Origin: Faecalibacterium prausnitzii
GTDB taxonomy: Bacteria; Bacillota; Clostridia; Oscillospirales; Ruminococcaceae
Direction of reading: 5' to 3'
DNA length: 36,372 nucleotides
Assembly (NCBI RefSeq): GCF_003324185.1
Contig: NZ_PXUP01000023.1
Span: 1 to 36,372, forward strand
The notes beneath the pieces are model-generated. The model did no database searches. It was not told the DNA's origin and saw only the letters and a program-made list of their open reading frames with translations. Of the stretch, positions 26,888-35,118 are shown in pieces; the stretch's first letter is position 1, and every line of letters starts with the position of its first letter. A program made the position numbers and the translations under genes.

Positions 26888-27778
26888 TCAGCCTACCAGC
26901 GCCTCCGGCTCGCGGCGGGTGCGGCGGTTGGGGTGCGGGTGCTTTGCCCGGAGGCGTCCCTGCTGACCGTAGTGCCTGCCGCCGCCATGGCTGCGGCCGT
27001 GCTCCTGCGGGGCGTTCAGCTGGTACAGCAGTGCCAGCCCCTTCATCAGCAGCTCGGGGTCATAGGTCAGGGGGTGGCGGCACAGCGGGGTGACGTACTT
27101 TGCCAGTCCGCCGGTGACTACCAGCGTAGCCGGGCTGCCCAATTCCTCTTCAATGCGCTGCACCATGCCGTCAATGAGCACGGCGGTGCCCAGCACCGAG
27201 CCGGACAGCATACAGCTTTCGGTATTGGTGCCGATGGCTTTTTTCGGGGAGCCCAGATGCACCTGCGGCAGCTGGGCACAGCGCTCACCCAGTGCGCGCA
27301 GCCCGGTGGAAAGGCCGGGGCAGATCACGCCGCCCCGGAACACCCGGTCTTTGTCCACCACATTAAAGGTGGTGGCGGTGCCGAGGTCTACCGTGACGAC
27401 CGGTAGCGGAAAGTTTGCCGCCGCATAGGCGGCATCCACCAGCCGGTCCTTGCCCACGGCGCGGGGCTCGTCCACCCCCATGGTCAGCCCGGTGCGGATG
27501 TCCGGCGAAACGATGACCGGCTTTTTGCCGGTGTAGTGGCGGGCGCACTCGGCCAGTGCCCCGGTGATCTGGGGCACTACGCTGGTGAGCACCGCGCCTT
27601 CAAAGCGCATGGGACGCTCCGGATGGCGGCGGTGCGCAAATATTTTATCCATTTCGGCACGATATTCCGCAGCCGTGCGGGTGCGCACCGTGTCCATGCG
27701 CGCCACAAAGCATACACGTCCGTCCCGGATGCCCCCAAGGGCGACGGTGGTGTTGCCTATATCAATGGCTAAGATCAT
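26888..27778 (-). CDS. coaX: Type III pantothenate kinase with a C-terminal extension
   Basis: This 296-residue enzyme phosphorylates pantothenate to 4'-phosphopantothenate, the first committed step to coenzyme A. AIDIGNTT (D6) is the N-terminal phosphate motif of the actin-like fold. VGKDR (D111) carries the catalytic aspartate, and VDLGTATT (130-137) is the second phosphate motif. Usual CoaX proteins end near residue 255, equivalent to MKGLALLYQLN here. About 40 extra residues rich in His, Arg and Gly follow and look unrelated to the fold. ATG 27778 is chosen because the family starts there and AAGGA lies 10 bases upstream. The open frame runs further. Confidence 0.94.
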   Translation of the reverse strand: MILAIDIGNTTVALGGIRDGRVCFVARMDTVRTRTAAEYRAEMDKIFAHRRHPERPMRFEGAVLTSVVPQITGALAECARHYTGKKPVIVSPDIRTGLTMGVDEPRAVGKDRLVDAAYAAANFPLPVVTVDLGTATTFNVVDKDRVFRGGVICPGLSTGLRALGERCAQLPQVHLGSPKKAIGTNTESCMLSGSVLGTAVLIDGMVQRIEEELGSPATLVVTGGLAKYVTPLCRHPLTYDPELLMKGLALLYQLNAPQEHGRSHGGGRHYGQQGRLRAKHPHPNRRTRREPEALVG

Positions 27779-27836
27779 AATTCTGTTTTCCTTTTCAAAA
27801 TAAAAGAAAAGAACCGGTTTGCTCTTTGTCAAGCGT

Positions 27837-27865
27837 ATTTTACCGCATTTTTGCGCCGGATACAA
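27837..27865 (-). promoter_or_regulatory. Probable promoter of coaX
   Basis: TTGTAT (27865-27860) lies 17 bp before TAAAAT (27842-27837) on the minus strand. A perfect TTGACA also lies just downstream (27832-27827 region) but has no good -10 at the right distance. The site stands back to back with the coaBC promoter. Confidence 0.5.
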
Positions 27866-27884
27866 GTTCCCGGCAAAGATTTTG

Positions 27885-27913
27885 TTGTGCTGGTGGAAGT
27901 TTTGCATTATACT
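27885..27913 (+). promoter_or_regulatory. Probable promoter of coaBC
   Basis: TTGTGC (27885-27890) lies 17 bp before TATACT (27908-27913), 50 bases ahead of coaBC. It is divergent from the coaX promoter, with only 19 bases between the two -35 boxes. Joint regulation is possible. Confidence 0.55.
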
Positions 27914-27962
27914 AAGGTAAGATATGTGGAAAAGAACTGTTTTTCCGGGAGGTAAACAAACC

Positions 27963-29159
27963 ATGGATCTGAACGGCAAGTGCGTCCTGCTGGGCGTGAG
28001 CGGCGGCATTGCCGCCTATAAGATGGCCAACGTGGCCAGTGCACTGCGCAAGCTGGGTGCGGATGTGGAGGTCATCATGACCAAAAACGCCACCCAGTTC
28101 ATCACCCCTCTCACCTTTGAGACCCTGACCGGCCACAAGTGCATGGTGGACACCTTTGACCGGGATTTCAAGTTTGAGGTCACCCACATCTCGCTGGCAA
28201 AAAAAGCGGATGTGATCTTAGTCGCCCCTGCCACCGCCAACGTCATTGCCAAAATGGCGCACGGCATTGCGGACGATATGCTTACCACCGTGGTGCTGGC
28301 CGCTAAGTGCCCCAAGCTGGTAGCCCCCGCCATGAACACCGGCATGCTGGAAAACCCCATCACGCAGGATAACCTTGCCACGCTGGAGCGGTACGGCTTT
28401 ACCGTCATCCCCCCCGAAAGCGGTGTGCTGGCCTGCAAGGACGTGGGCAGCGGACGCCTGCCCAAGGAGGAGGTACTGCTGGAGCACATCCTGCACACCA
28501 TCGCCCGCCCGAAGGACTTAGCCGGGGTACGCGTCGCGGTGACCGCCGGCCCTACGCAGGAGGCGCTGGACCCGGTGCGCTACCTGACCAACCACTCCAC
28601 CGGCAAGATGGGCTACGCCCTTGCCCGCGCCGCCGCCATGCGGGGCGCCGAAGTGACCCTGATCCACGGACAGACCGCGCTGCCGCCGGTCAAGTTCACC
28701 ACCGATGTGCCGGTGACCACCGCCCGGCAGATGTACGAGGCGGTGACAAGTCGCTTTGACACCACCGATGTGCTCATCATGGCCGCCGCCGTGGCGGACT
28801 ACCGCCCCGCTACCGTGGCCAACGACAAGATCAAAAAGAAGGAGGGCGACCTCTCTATCCCCGTGGAGCGCACCGAGGATATCCTTGGCACCATCGGCCC
28901 CCGCAAGACCCACCAGTTCCTGTGCGGCTTTTCCATGGAGACCCGGGACCTTGTGGAAAACTCCTCCGCGAAGCTTGCCAAGAAGAATCTGGACATGGTG
29001 GTGGCCAACAACCTCAAGGTGGCCGGTGCAGGCTTTGGGGTGGATACCAACGTGGTCACCTTCATCACCCCGGACGGCACCCGGGAGCTGCCTTTGATGA
29101 GCAAGGCGGATGTAGCCGATGCCATTCTGGACGAGATTCTGCGGCGGCGGGCAAAGTAA
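27963..29159 (+). CDS. coaBC: Bifunctional phosphopantothenoylcysteine decarboxylase / phosphopantothenate-cysteine ligase
   Basis: This 398-residue flavoenzyme fusion carries out two steps of coenzyme A synthesis: CTP-dependent joining of cysteine to phosphopantothenate, then decarboxylation to phosphopantetheine. In the N-terminal CoaC half, H75 (VTHISL), the PAMN motif with N125, and C158 (VLACKD) match the catalytic residues known from E. coli Dfp at the same numbers. In the CoaB half, N210 (RYLTN) and K289 (NDKIKK) match the acyl-cytidylate-handling residues. AAAVADYRP is also present. GGGAGGT lies 9 bases before ATG 27963. It is divergent from coaX. Confidence 0.97.
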   Translation: MDLNGKCVLLGVSGGIAAYKMANVASALRKLGADVEVIMTKNATQFITPLTFETLTGHKCMVDTFDRDFKFEVTHISLAKKADVILVAPATANVIAKMAHGIADDMLTTVVLAAKCPKLVAPAMNTGMLENPITQDNLATLERYGFTVIPPESGVLACKDVGSGRLPKEEVLLEHILHTIARPKDLAGVRVAVTAGPTQEALDPVRYLTNHSTGKMGYALARAAAMRGAEVTLIHGQTALPPVKFTTDVPVTTARQMYEAVTSRFDTTDVLIMAAAVADYRPATVANDKIKKKEGDLSIPVERTEDILGTIGPRKTHQFLCGFSMETRDLVENSSAKLAKKNLDMVVANNLKVAGAGFGVDTNVVTFITPDGTRELPLMSKADVADAILDEILRRRAK

Positions 29160-29239
29160 TACTGCTGGGATTTTGTTGTACACATATCACAAAATTCACA
29201 AAAAAATTATGGTTCTTTCCGAAAATTCGGCCTTACCTG

Positions 29240-29268
29240 TTTATTTTATGCTGCAAAAATTATATAAT
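29240..29268 (+). promoter_or_regulatory. Probable promoter of murC
   Basis: A perfect TATAAT (29263-29268) lies 17 bp after a weak TTTATT (29240-29245) in AT-rich DNA, about 70 bases before murC. Confidence 0.5.
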
Positions 29269-29340
29269 AAGAGTGTGTCCCCATATTTGGAAGGAATCGG
29301 TCTGCGCTGCAGCCGTTAATATTTGGAGGAGAGCCTTACT

Positions 29341-30726
29341 ATGTTCATGTACTCGGATTATAGCCAGCATCTGCTGGACCATGTAAAGAAGATCCATTTT
29401 ATCGGCTGCGGCGGCAGCGGAATGTACCCGCTGATCCAGATCCTTGCCGCCAAGGGCTACGAGCTGTCCGGCAGCGATGTGCTGGACGGCAGCATCATCC
29501 GCTACGAGCGGGAGATGGGCGTGAAGGTCAGCCTTGGCCACAATGCGGATAACGTTGTCGGCGCAGACATGGTGGTGTACTCTGCCGCCATCTCCAAGGA
29601 TAACGTGGAACTGAACGCAGCCGCCTCCTATGGCATCCCCACCGTGGAGCGCAGCGTGCTGCTGGGCTATGTGAGCCGCCTGTATAAGCAGAGCATCTGC
29701 GTGTCCGGTACCCACGGCAAGACCACCACCACCTCCATGATCACCACTGCGCTGGAACTGGCAGGCCGCGACCCCTCTGCCGTCATCGGCGGCAAACTGC
29801 CCCTCATCAACGGCTACGGCAAGGCTGGCAAGGGCGATGATATCGTTATTGAGGCCTGCGAGTTTGCCGAGACCTTCCTGAAGCTGACCCCCTACCTGTC
29901 CGTGGTGCTGAACATCGACAACGACCATCTGGACTACTACGGCAGCATGGGCGAGCTGAAGTTCGCCTTCAAGCGCTTTGCCCTGATGACCCAGTTTATG
30001 ATCTTTGCCAACGCCGACGACAAGAACACCATGGACGTGATGTACACGTTGGACCGCCGGGTGCGCACCTTTGCCATCGACAACCACGCCGACTATCGCG
30101 CTATCAACATCAACGAGTATAAGCCCGGCTTCTTCGAGTTCGACCTGAAGGAGTGGAATACGACCGACACCACCCGCATCCGTCTGTCCGTGCCCGGTCG
30201 CCACAATATTTATAATGCACTGGCCATGTGCGCCGTGTGCCGCTTTGTGGGCCTGAGCGCAGAGCAGTGCGCCGAAGCTGCCCTGAACTTCAAGGGCGCA
30301 GGCCGCCGCTTTGAGGTGTACGGCGAGTGCAACGGTGCGCTGGTCATCGATGACTACGCCCACCACCCCACCGAGCTGCGCGCCACCTTGAACACCGCCA
30401 AGGAGATGGGCTACAAGCGCCTGATCGCCGTCCACCAGCCGTTTACATACAGCCGCACCAAGATGCTGTTCAACGACTTTGTGGATGTGCTCAAGATCCC
30501 GGACATCACGGTGCTGACCCCCATCATGGGCAGCCGCGAGCCCAACGACCCCACCATTACCAGCGCAAAGCTGGCAGCGCAGATCCCCGGCTCCGTGCTG
30601 GTGAACAGCCTGCAGGAAGCTGCCGACTGGGTAAAGCAGAACGCCAAGCCCGGCGATCTGGTCATCACCCTCGGCTGCGGCGATATCTATAAAGCCAGCA
30701 AGATGATGGTGGAAAAGGACCAGTAA
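29341..30726 (+). CDS. murC: UDP-N-acetylmuramate-L-alanine ligase
   Basis: This 461-residue cytoplasmic enzyme adds L-alanine to UDP-MurNAc with ATP, the first peptide step of peptidoglycan precursor synthesis. IGCGGSGM (21-28) is the N-terminal UDP-binding loop (MurC usually has IGIGGxGM). GTHGKTTTT (123-131) is the Mur-ligase ATP loop, DNDHLDYYG is the metal/ATP region, and DDYAHHPTEL is a strong MurC marker. Length and domain order are normal. ATG 29341 has GGAGGAG 9 bases upstream; an ATG six codons earlier overlaps that site. It stands alone, not in a dcw cluster. Confidence 0.96.
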   Translation: MFMYSDYSQHLLDHVKKIHFIGCGGSGMYPLIQILAAKGYELSGSDVLDGSIIRYEREMGVKVSLGHNADNVVGADMVVYSAAISKDNVELNAAASYGIPTVERSVLLGYVSRLYKQSICVSGTHGKTTTTSMITTALELAGRDPSAVIGGKLPLINGYGKAGKGDDIVIEACEFAETFLKLTPYLSVVLNIDNDHLDYYGSMGELKFAFKRFALMTQFMIFANADDKNTMDVMYTLDRRVRTFAIDNHADYRAININEYKPGFFEFDLKEWNTTDTTRIRLSVPGRHNIYNALAMCAVCRFVGLSAEQCAEAALNFKGAGRRFEVYGECNGALVIDDYAHHPTELRATLNTAKEMGYKRLIAVHQPFTYSRTKMLFNDFVDVLKIPDITVLTPIMGSREPNDPTITSAKLAAQIPGSVLVNSLQEAADWVKQNAKPGDLVITLGCGDIYKASKMMVEKDQ

Positions 30727-30760
30727 GCAATAAGCTGATTTTTAAAGGATTATAAATACA

Positions 30761-30800
30761 GAAGCGCCCCGCAGCCATTCGGCTGCGGGGCGCTTCTTGT
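30761..30800. terminator. Terminator after murC, facing the secreted-protein gene
   Basis: A perfect 16-bp stem (30761-30776 with 30781-30796) has a 4-base loop. The T tract is short on the + strand (TTGTGT). It lies between convergent genes and could serve both. Confidence 0.8.
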
Positions 30801-30836
30801 GTATCTATATACGATTCTGGAAGGATGTTGGCGTTA

Positions 30837-32747
30837 TCAGAACTTGAACAGGTCCACGATGCGCTGCCACAGGCGGGTGAAGATGTTGCCCTCCTTCACC
30901 GTCTCGGTCTCCGCCACAACGTTGTCGGCAGCGGCCACGGTCTCGGCGGTCTTGTAGACGAACTTCACGCTGCTCTCGGCGTCCTCGGGTGCACCGGCAA
31001 AGCTGGTGTAGCTTTCCAGCCGGTCGGTCATCTCGTCCAGCACAGTCTTGAGACCGTGCAGCTGATCCTGATCCAGTGCGCCGGTCAGCTTGGAGATGCC
31101 CTCCTCGTTGAACTGGTTCAGACCGTCGTTCAGCTGATGGGTGCCGTCGTTCAGCTGGCTTGCGCCCTCGTTCAGGGTGTTCACACCGTCATACAGGGTC
31201 TTGGTACCGGCGGCAAGCTGTGCGCTGCCGTCCTTGGCAGAGTGTGCGCCGTCTGCGGCGGTCTGCACACCGGCGGTGTACTGACCCACGCTGGAAACAA
31301 ACAGCTGGATCTTGGAAAGGCTGTCCTTCAGGGCACGCACATCGGCGATATCCTGACTGTTCTCTACCTGATACTTCAGCTCTGCCTTGGCGGTGTCCTT
31401 GGCTTCCTGACTGGTCAGCAGCTGCACCAGACCGCACAGCATGGAGGGATCGTAGTTCTGCATCAGGTGCAGAGCGGCCTCCAGATCATGGTTCGTCTTG
31501 GTAGCGGAAAGGTACAGTGCCAGATCCAGCTGGCTGTCCTTGAAGCTGGGAGCCTGCTCCCAGATGGTACGCACCATCTTGCGGCGGCCGGCAGCCAGCG
31601 TCTTGTCGTTCATGGTCAGAATGTTGTCGATGACGGCGGCGTAGTTGTCCCAAGTCATGTCGGTGTCGATCAGACCGCCCTCTTTCAGGGTCTTGTTGGC
31701 AGAAGCCAGCACGCCGTCCGCCACCTGCTGTGCGCCGCTGTTCAGGGCGCTGTTGTTGGCGCTCAGGGTGTCCAGACCGGTGGTCAGCTGCCCCAGACCC
31801 TCGTCCAGTGCGGCTGCACCATTGTTCAGGGTGTTGGCACCGTCCAGCAGTGCCAGCACACCGCTGGCCAACTGACTGGTACCGTCCTCCAGCTGAGAAG
31901 CGCCGTCCAGCAGCTGGCTCATGGCATCGTTCAGCTGGTTGATGCCATCGGTCAGGTCGTTGATGCTGCTCAGGTCAAACACATTGTCGGTGCCCAGAGC
32001 CGCAGCGCTGGTGGCGCAGGCCATCATCACCTGCGGGCAGGTCAGCTCAGTAACATCTGCTTCCACCGTGATGGTGTCCTGCAGATAGTCCTCGATGGTG
32101 TCCAGTTCGTCCGGCAGCAGACCGGACAGAGAATCCTTCACGCCCGGCAGGGTGACAAAGGCAGCCACATTGCTCTTGGCAGCGCTTTCCACCAGACCGT
32201 GGGCAGCCACCACGTTGGTGGCATCCTGCCCGAAGATCACGCCCACAGCGGTGACCAGCGGGGTAACGATGGTGCGGTCGGTGCCGTTCACGTTCACGGT
32301 GTCGGTCTCGTTGTTCTTCAGGGCGATGGTCATGGTCAGATGACCGCTCTTGCCGATCAGATCTTCCAGTGCGGCTTCCTGACCGTCCAGCGCGTAGGTG
32401 ACGGCAGCCTGAATGGGCAGGGCGCGGTCGGTGTCACCTTTATAATACACATCGGTATCGTCGGTGTTCCACACCAGCTTTTCGCCGTCCTGTGTGAACG
32501 CGGCGCTGCTCTCGGTGTTCTGGATATTGGTCAGGGTGCTCTGGTCGGTCACATTGGACAGACCGGAGGCGCTGTAAACGTGCTCGCTGACGGTGGTGCT
32601 CTGGATGGAGCCATCGGCGTTCATCACAGCGTACACGGTCTCAGACTTGGTAAAGCTGCTGCCGCCTGCGGCAAAAGCCGGGGCTGCACAGCTGGCGGCA
32701 AGGGCAACTGCCAGCGCCGCACTGGCGAAACGAAGCGATTTTTTCAT
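30837..32747 (-). CDS. Secreted coiled-coil protein with LxxG heptad repeats, partner of the MMPL exporter
   Basis: This 636-residue protein has a signal peptide (hydrophobic 7-20, likely cut after APAFA near residue 26). Residues about 265-345 and 515-565 consist of heptad-like units of the form QLxDGxxxLxxG (for example SQLLDGASQLEDGTSQL). Such repeats are known from the extracellular part of YhgE/Pip proteins. Unlike those, I see no membrane helices except perhaps the amphipathic last 15 residues (IFTRLWQRIVDLFKF). It starts 6 bases after the MMPL gene, so the two are translated together. The likely role is a periplasm-like, wall-zone adaptor or tether for the exporter. That is inferred from context only. 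Confidence 0.75.
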   Translation of the reverse strand: MKKSLRFASAALAVALAASCAAPAFAAGGSSFTKSETVYAVMNADGSIQSTTVSEHVYSASGLSNVTDQSTLTNIQNTESSAAFTQDGEKLVWNTDDTDVYYKGDTDRALPIQAAVTYALDGQEAALEDLIGKSGHLTMTIALKNNETDTVNVNGTDRTIVTPLVTAVGVIFGQDATNVVAAHGLVESAAKSNVAAFVTLPGVKDSLSGLLPDELDTIEDYLQDTITVEADVTELTCPQVMMACATSAAALGTDNVFDLSSINDLTDGINQLNDAMSQLLDGASQLEDGTSQLASGVLALLDGANTLNNGAAALDEGLGQLTTGLDTLSANNSALNSGAQQVADGVLASANKTLKEGGLIDTDMTWDNYAAVIDNILTMNDKTLAAGRRKMVRTIWEQAPSFKDSQLDLALYLSATKTNHDLEAALHLMQNYDPSMLCGLVQLLTSQEAKDTAKAELKYQVENSQDIADVRALKDSLSKIQLFVSSVGQYTAGVQTAADGAHSAKDGSAQLAAGTKTLYDGVNTLNEGASQLNDGTHQLNDGLNQFNEEGISKLTGALDQDQLHGLKTVLDEMTDRLESYTSFAGAPEDAESSVKFVYKTAETVAAADNVVAETETVKEGNIFTRLWQRIVDLFKF

Positions 32748-32753
32748 AACGCA

Positions 32754-34853
32754 TTACTCCTTTTCAGACTTCTTGGCGTTGGCAGATTCAGGTACCATCC
32801 ATTTCAGGGTGGTGTGGCGGATGAGCCAGTCACACAGCATCAGGGCGGCGGGCAGCACCACCAGAATGACCAGCATACTGATCAGCGCGCCGCGGGAGAT
32901 CAGCAGGCAGATGCTCCGCAGCAGCTCCATCTTACTGATGGCGGCCACGCCGACCGTAGCGGCAAAGAAGGTCAAGCCGCTGGTCAGAATGGACTGACTG
33001 CAATGCTCCAGCGACTGCTGGGCAGCTTCCTTGGGGGTGCGGCCAAAGGCACGCTCCTCGTGATAACGGGTGGTCATCAGGATGGAGTAGTCCACGGTAG
33101 CGCCCAGCTGGATAGTGCCGATGACGATGCTGGCGATGAAGGGCAGCTGCGTACCGGTAAAGTACGGGATGCCCATATTGATGGCGATAGCGGCTTCGAT
33201 GCTGGCGACCAGCAGCACCGGGATGGAAATGCTCTTGAAGGAGATGGCGATGATGACCAGAACGGCCATGATCGACCAGACGTTGACGTTCTTGAAGTCC
33301 ACGTCTGCCACCTCGATCAGGTCTTTGGTCATAGCGCCTTCACCGGTGATGACGCCCTCGGGGTCTACGTTTTTGATCAGGCCGATCATCTCGTCCAGCT
33401 GGCTGTTGATGGCGTCAGTGCCGGTCTTGTAGGAGCTGTTGGCAAGGATCAGCTTGTAGCCGCCGGACTGCAGGATCTCCATCACGCTGTCGGGCAGCAG
33501 CTCGGTGTCAAAGCCGGGGCCGGTAATGGAATCCAGACTTACCACCTGCGTGATGCCGTCCACGTCCTTCAGCTCATCGCACAGGTCGGACACCTGCGTA
33601 GCGGTCAGATCGTCATGCACCAGAATGAAGTGGCTGGTGGTCATGCCGAAGTCCTCGCCCAGCTTGTTGGTGCCCACGATGCCGGTCAGGTCCTGGGGCA
33701 GGGAATCGAACAGGGTGTAGTACACGCTGGTCTTGTTCTGCGCAATGGCAAAGGGGATGAGGATGAGGATAAAGACGGCCACGATGGGCGCTGCGTGCTT
33801 GGAAACAAAGTAGCTCAGCTTGGTCAGCCGGGGGATAACGGTGCGGTGCTTGTATTTTTCCACCCACTTATCAAAGGTAAGGATCAAAGAGGGCAGGATG
33901 ACCACGGTGCAGATGACGCCCAGTGCCACGCCCTTTGCCATGACAAGGCCGATATCGCGGCCCAGCGTCAGACGCATGGCGCACAGTGCAAGGAAGCCTG
34001 CAATGGTGGTCAGGCTGGAAGCGGAGATGGAGGTCATGGTCTTGCAGATAGCGCTGGTCATGGCCTCCTCATTGGAGGAGCGCAGCTCCTTTTCTTCCTC
34101 ATAACGGTGCAGCAGGAAGATAGAGAAGTCCATCGTAACGCCCAGCTGCAGCACAGTGGCAAGCGCCTCGGTGATGTAACTGATCTGCCCCAAAAAGATG
34201 TTGGTGCCGAAGTTGTACGCGATGGGGAACAGCAGACCCAGCATGAACAGCAGCGGGGTGAGGGTGCTTTCCAGCGAGAGGAACAGCACCAGCAGGCTGG
34301 CACCCACAGCGATTAAGATGTACAGGGGCATTTCCTGATTGACCAGCGCCTTGGTGTCCTGCAGAATGACGCTCATGCCGCCGAAGAAGCAGTCCTTACG
34401 CAGCAGCTTTTCGATCTGCTTGACGGCTTCCATGGTCTCGTCGCTGGCGCTGGGGGCGTCAAAGCGGACGATCAGCATGGTGGAATCGTTTTTGCCGAAC
34501 ATGAACTGCTGCACATCGGCAGGCAGCATGGCGGTGGGGATGTTGGGGTCGATCACATCGCTGAGCCAGAAGGTCTGGGTGACGCCGGGCACGTCTTCGA
34601 TCTCCTTTTTCATGGCGATGAGTTCATTGGTTGGCAGGCCCTCTACCGTGATCATACCGGTGGAGGCCAGATGGAAATCGTCCTCAAGGGCTACCTCGCC
34701 GATCATGGAGTCCAGATCCTGCGGCAGGTAGGTGAGGATGTCATAATTGATGCGGGTGGCAATGGCGCCGATCGCGGAAGGGATCAACAGCAGCACGGCC
34801 ACTGTTAAGATCAGCTTGCGCAGACGCACGATGCCTTGTGCGATCTTTTTCAT
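32754..34853 (-). CDS. MMPL/RND-family membrane exporter
   Basis: This 699-residue polytopic protein has the RND duplication: one N-terminal helix, an extracytoplasmic loop, and a block of five or more helices, all repeated (second half from about residue 355, APIVAVFILILIPFAIA). GVTMDFSIFLLHRYEEE in the first half and GATVDYSILMTTRYHEE in the second are the paired MMPL motifs whose aspartate and tyrosine carry the proton-relay role. FGRTPKEAAQQSLEHCSQSILTS is typical of the C-half. Substrates in this family include lipids, glycolipids and drugs. The substrate here is unknown. ATG 34853 has GGAGGG 5 bases upstream. It is first in an operon with the secreted repeat protein and is probably repressed by the divergent TetR protein. 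Confidence 0.92.
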   Translation of the reverse strand: MKKIAQGIVRLRKLILTVAVLLLIPSAIGAIATRINYDILTYLPQDLDSMIGEVALEDDFHLASTGMITVEGLPTNELIAMKKEIEDVPGVTQTFWLSDVIDPNIPTAMLPADVQQFMFGKNDSTMLIVRFDAPSASDETMEAVKQIEKLLRKDCFFGGMSVILQDTKALVNQEMPLYILIAVGASLLVLFLSLESTLTPLLFMLGLLFPIAYNFGTNIFLGQISYITEALATVLQLGVTMDFSIFLLHRYEEEKELRSSNEEAMTSAICKTMTSISASSLTTIAGFLALCAMRLTLGRDIGLVMAKGVALGVICTVVILPSLILTFDKWVEKYKHRTVIPRLTKLSYFVSKHAAPIVAVFILILIPFAIAQNKTSVYYTLFDSLPQDLTGIVGTNKLGEDFGMTTSHFILVHDDLTATQVSDLCDELKDVDGITQVVSLDSITGPGFDTELLPDSVMEILQSGGYKLILANSSYKTGTDAINSQLDEMIGLIKNVDPEGVITGEGAMTKDLIEVADVDFKNVNVWSIMAVLVIIAISFKSISIPVLLVASIEAAIAINMGIPYFTGTQLPFIASIVIGTIQLGATVDYSILMTTRYHEERAFGRTPKEAAQQSLEHCSQSILTSGLTFFAATVGVAAISKMELLRSICLLISRGALISMLVILVVLPAALMLCDWLIRHTTLKWMVPESANAKKSEKE

Positions 34854-34898
34854 GAGAACCCTCCAGAATAGAAAGTTGATTGGGAACGCCCGCAAAAC

Positions 34899-34911
34899 TG
34901 ACTGCTGGTCA
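34899..34911. promoter_or_regulatory. Operator-like palindrome, promoter-downstream copy
   Basis: The sequence TGACTGCTGGTCA is flanked on the left by AAAAC. It shares the pattern AAAAnTGACTGnnnGTCA with the site at 34967-34979. It lies in the transcribed leader of the exporter operon, where bound repressor would block elongation or initiation. Confidence 0.55.
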
Positions 34912-34928
34912 TCTTCCGGGCAAACACT

Positions 34929-34956
34929 ATTATATCCACCCCGGACAGTGTGTCAA
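34929..34956 (-). promoter_or_regulatory. Consensus promoter of the MMPL exporter operon
   Basis: A perfect TTGACA (34956-34951) lies 16 bp before a perfect TATAAT (34934-34929) on the minus strand. So strong a promoter in front of an exporter implies that it is normally held off by a repressor. Confidence 0.85.
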
Positions 34957-34966
34957 GCAGGAAAAG

Positions 34967-34979
34967 TGACTGAAAGTCA
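34967..34979. promoter_or_regulatory. Operator-like palindrome, promoter-upstream copy
   Basis: TGACTGAAAGTCA is a perfect 5-3-5 palindrome. It lies 10 bases upstream of the exporter -35 box and about 40 bases before the TetR-gene -35 box. With the copy at 34899-34911 it brackets the promoter. The centres are 68 bp apart. Confidence 0.6.
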
Positions 34980-35020
34980 GTTTTTTTATCACCTGCAAAA
35001 AATTGTATAAGAAATCGGGC

Positions 35021-35049
35021 TTGCACAAACGGCAAAGGACTGCTAAACT
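35021..35049 (+). promoter_or_regulatory. Probable promoter of the TetR-family regulator
   Basis: TTGCAC (35021-35026) lies 17 bp before TAAACT (35044-35049), about 70 bases ahead of the gene. The same -10 hexamer is used at the tRNA-Val promoter. Confidence 0.55.
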
Positions 35050-35118
35050 AAGTAGCACAGGCCGGACGCAGCACATACCTGCGTCTAAATTCAGAGAAAA
35101 GAGGAATCTACCCAGAGC

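Noticed and set aside
29323-29340. Earlier ATG start for murC
   Set aside because: It overlaps the GGAGGAG ribosome site, which is correctly spaced for ATG 29341.
30825-34316. 1163-residue + strand open frame opposite the exporter genes
   Set aside because: Its composition is rich in H, Q, G and V, as expected for an antisense frame of a GC-rich gene. The minus strand holds clear MMPL and signal-peptide proteins with ribosome sites.
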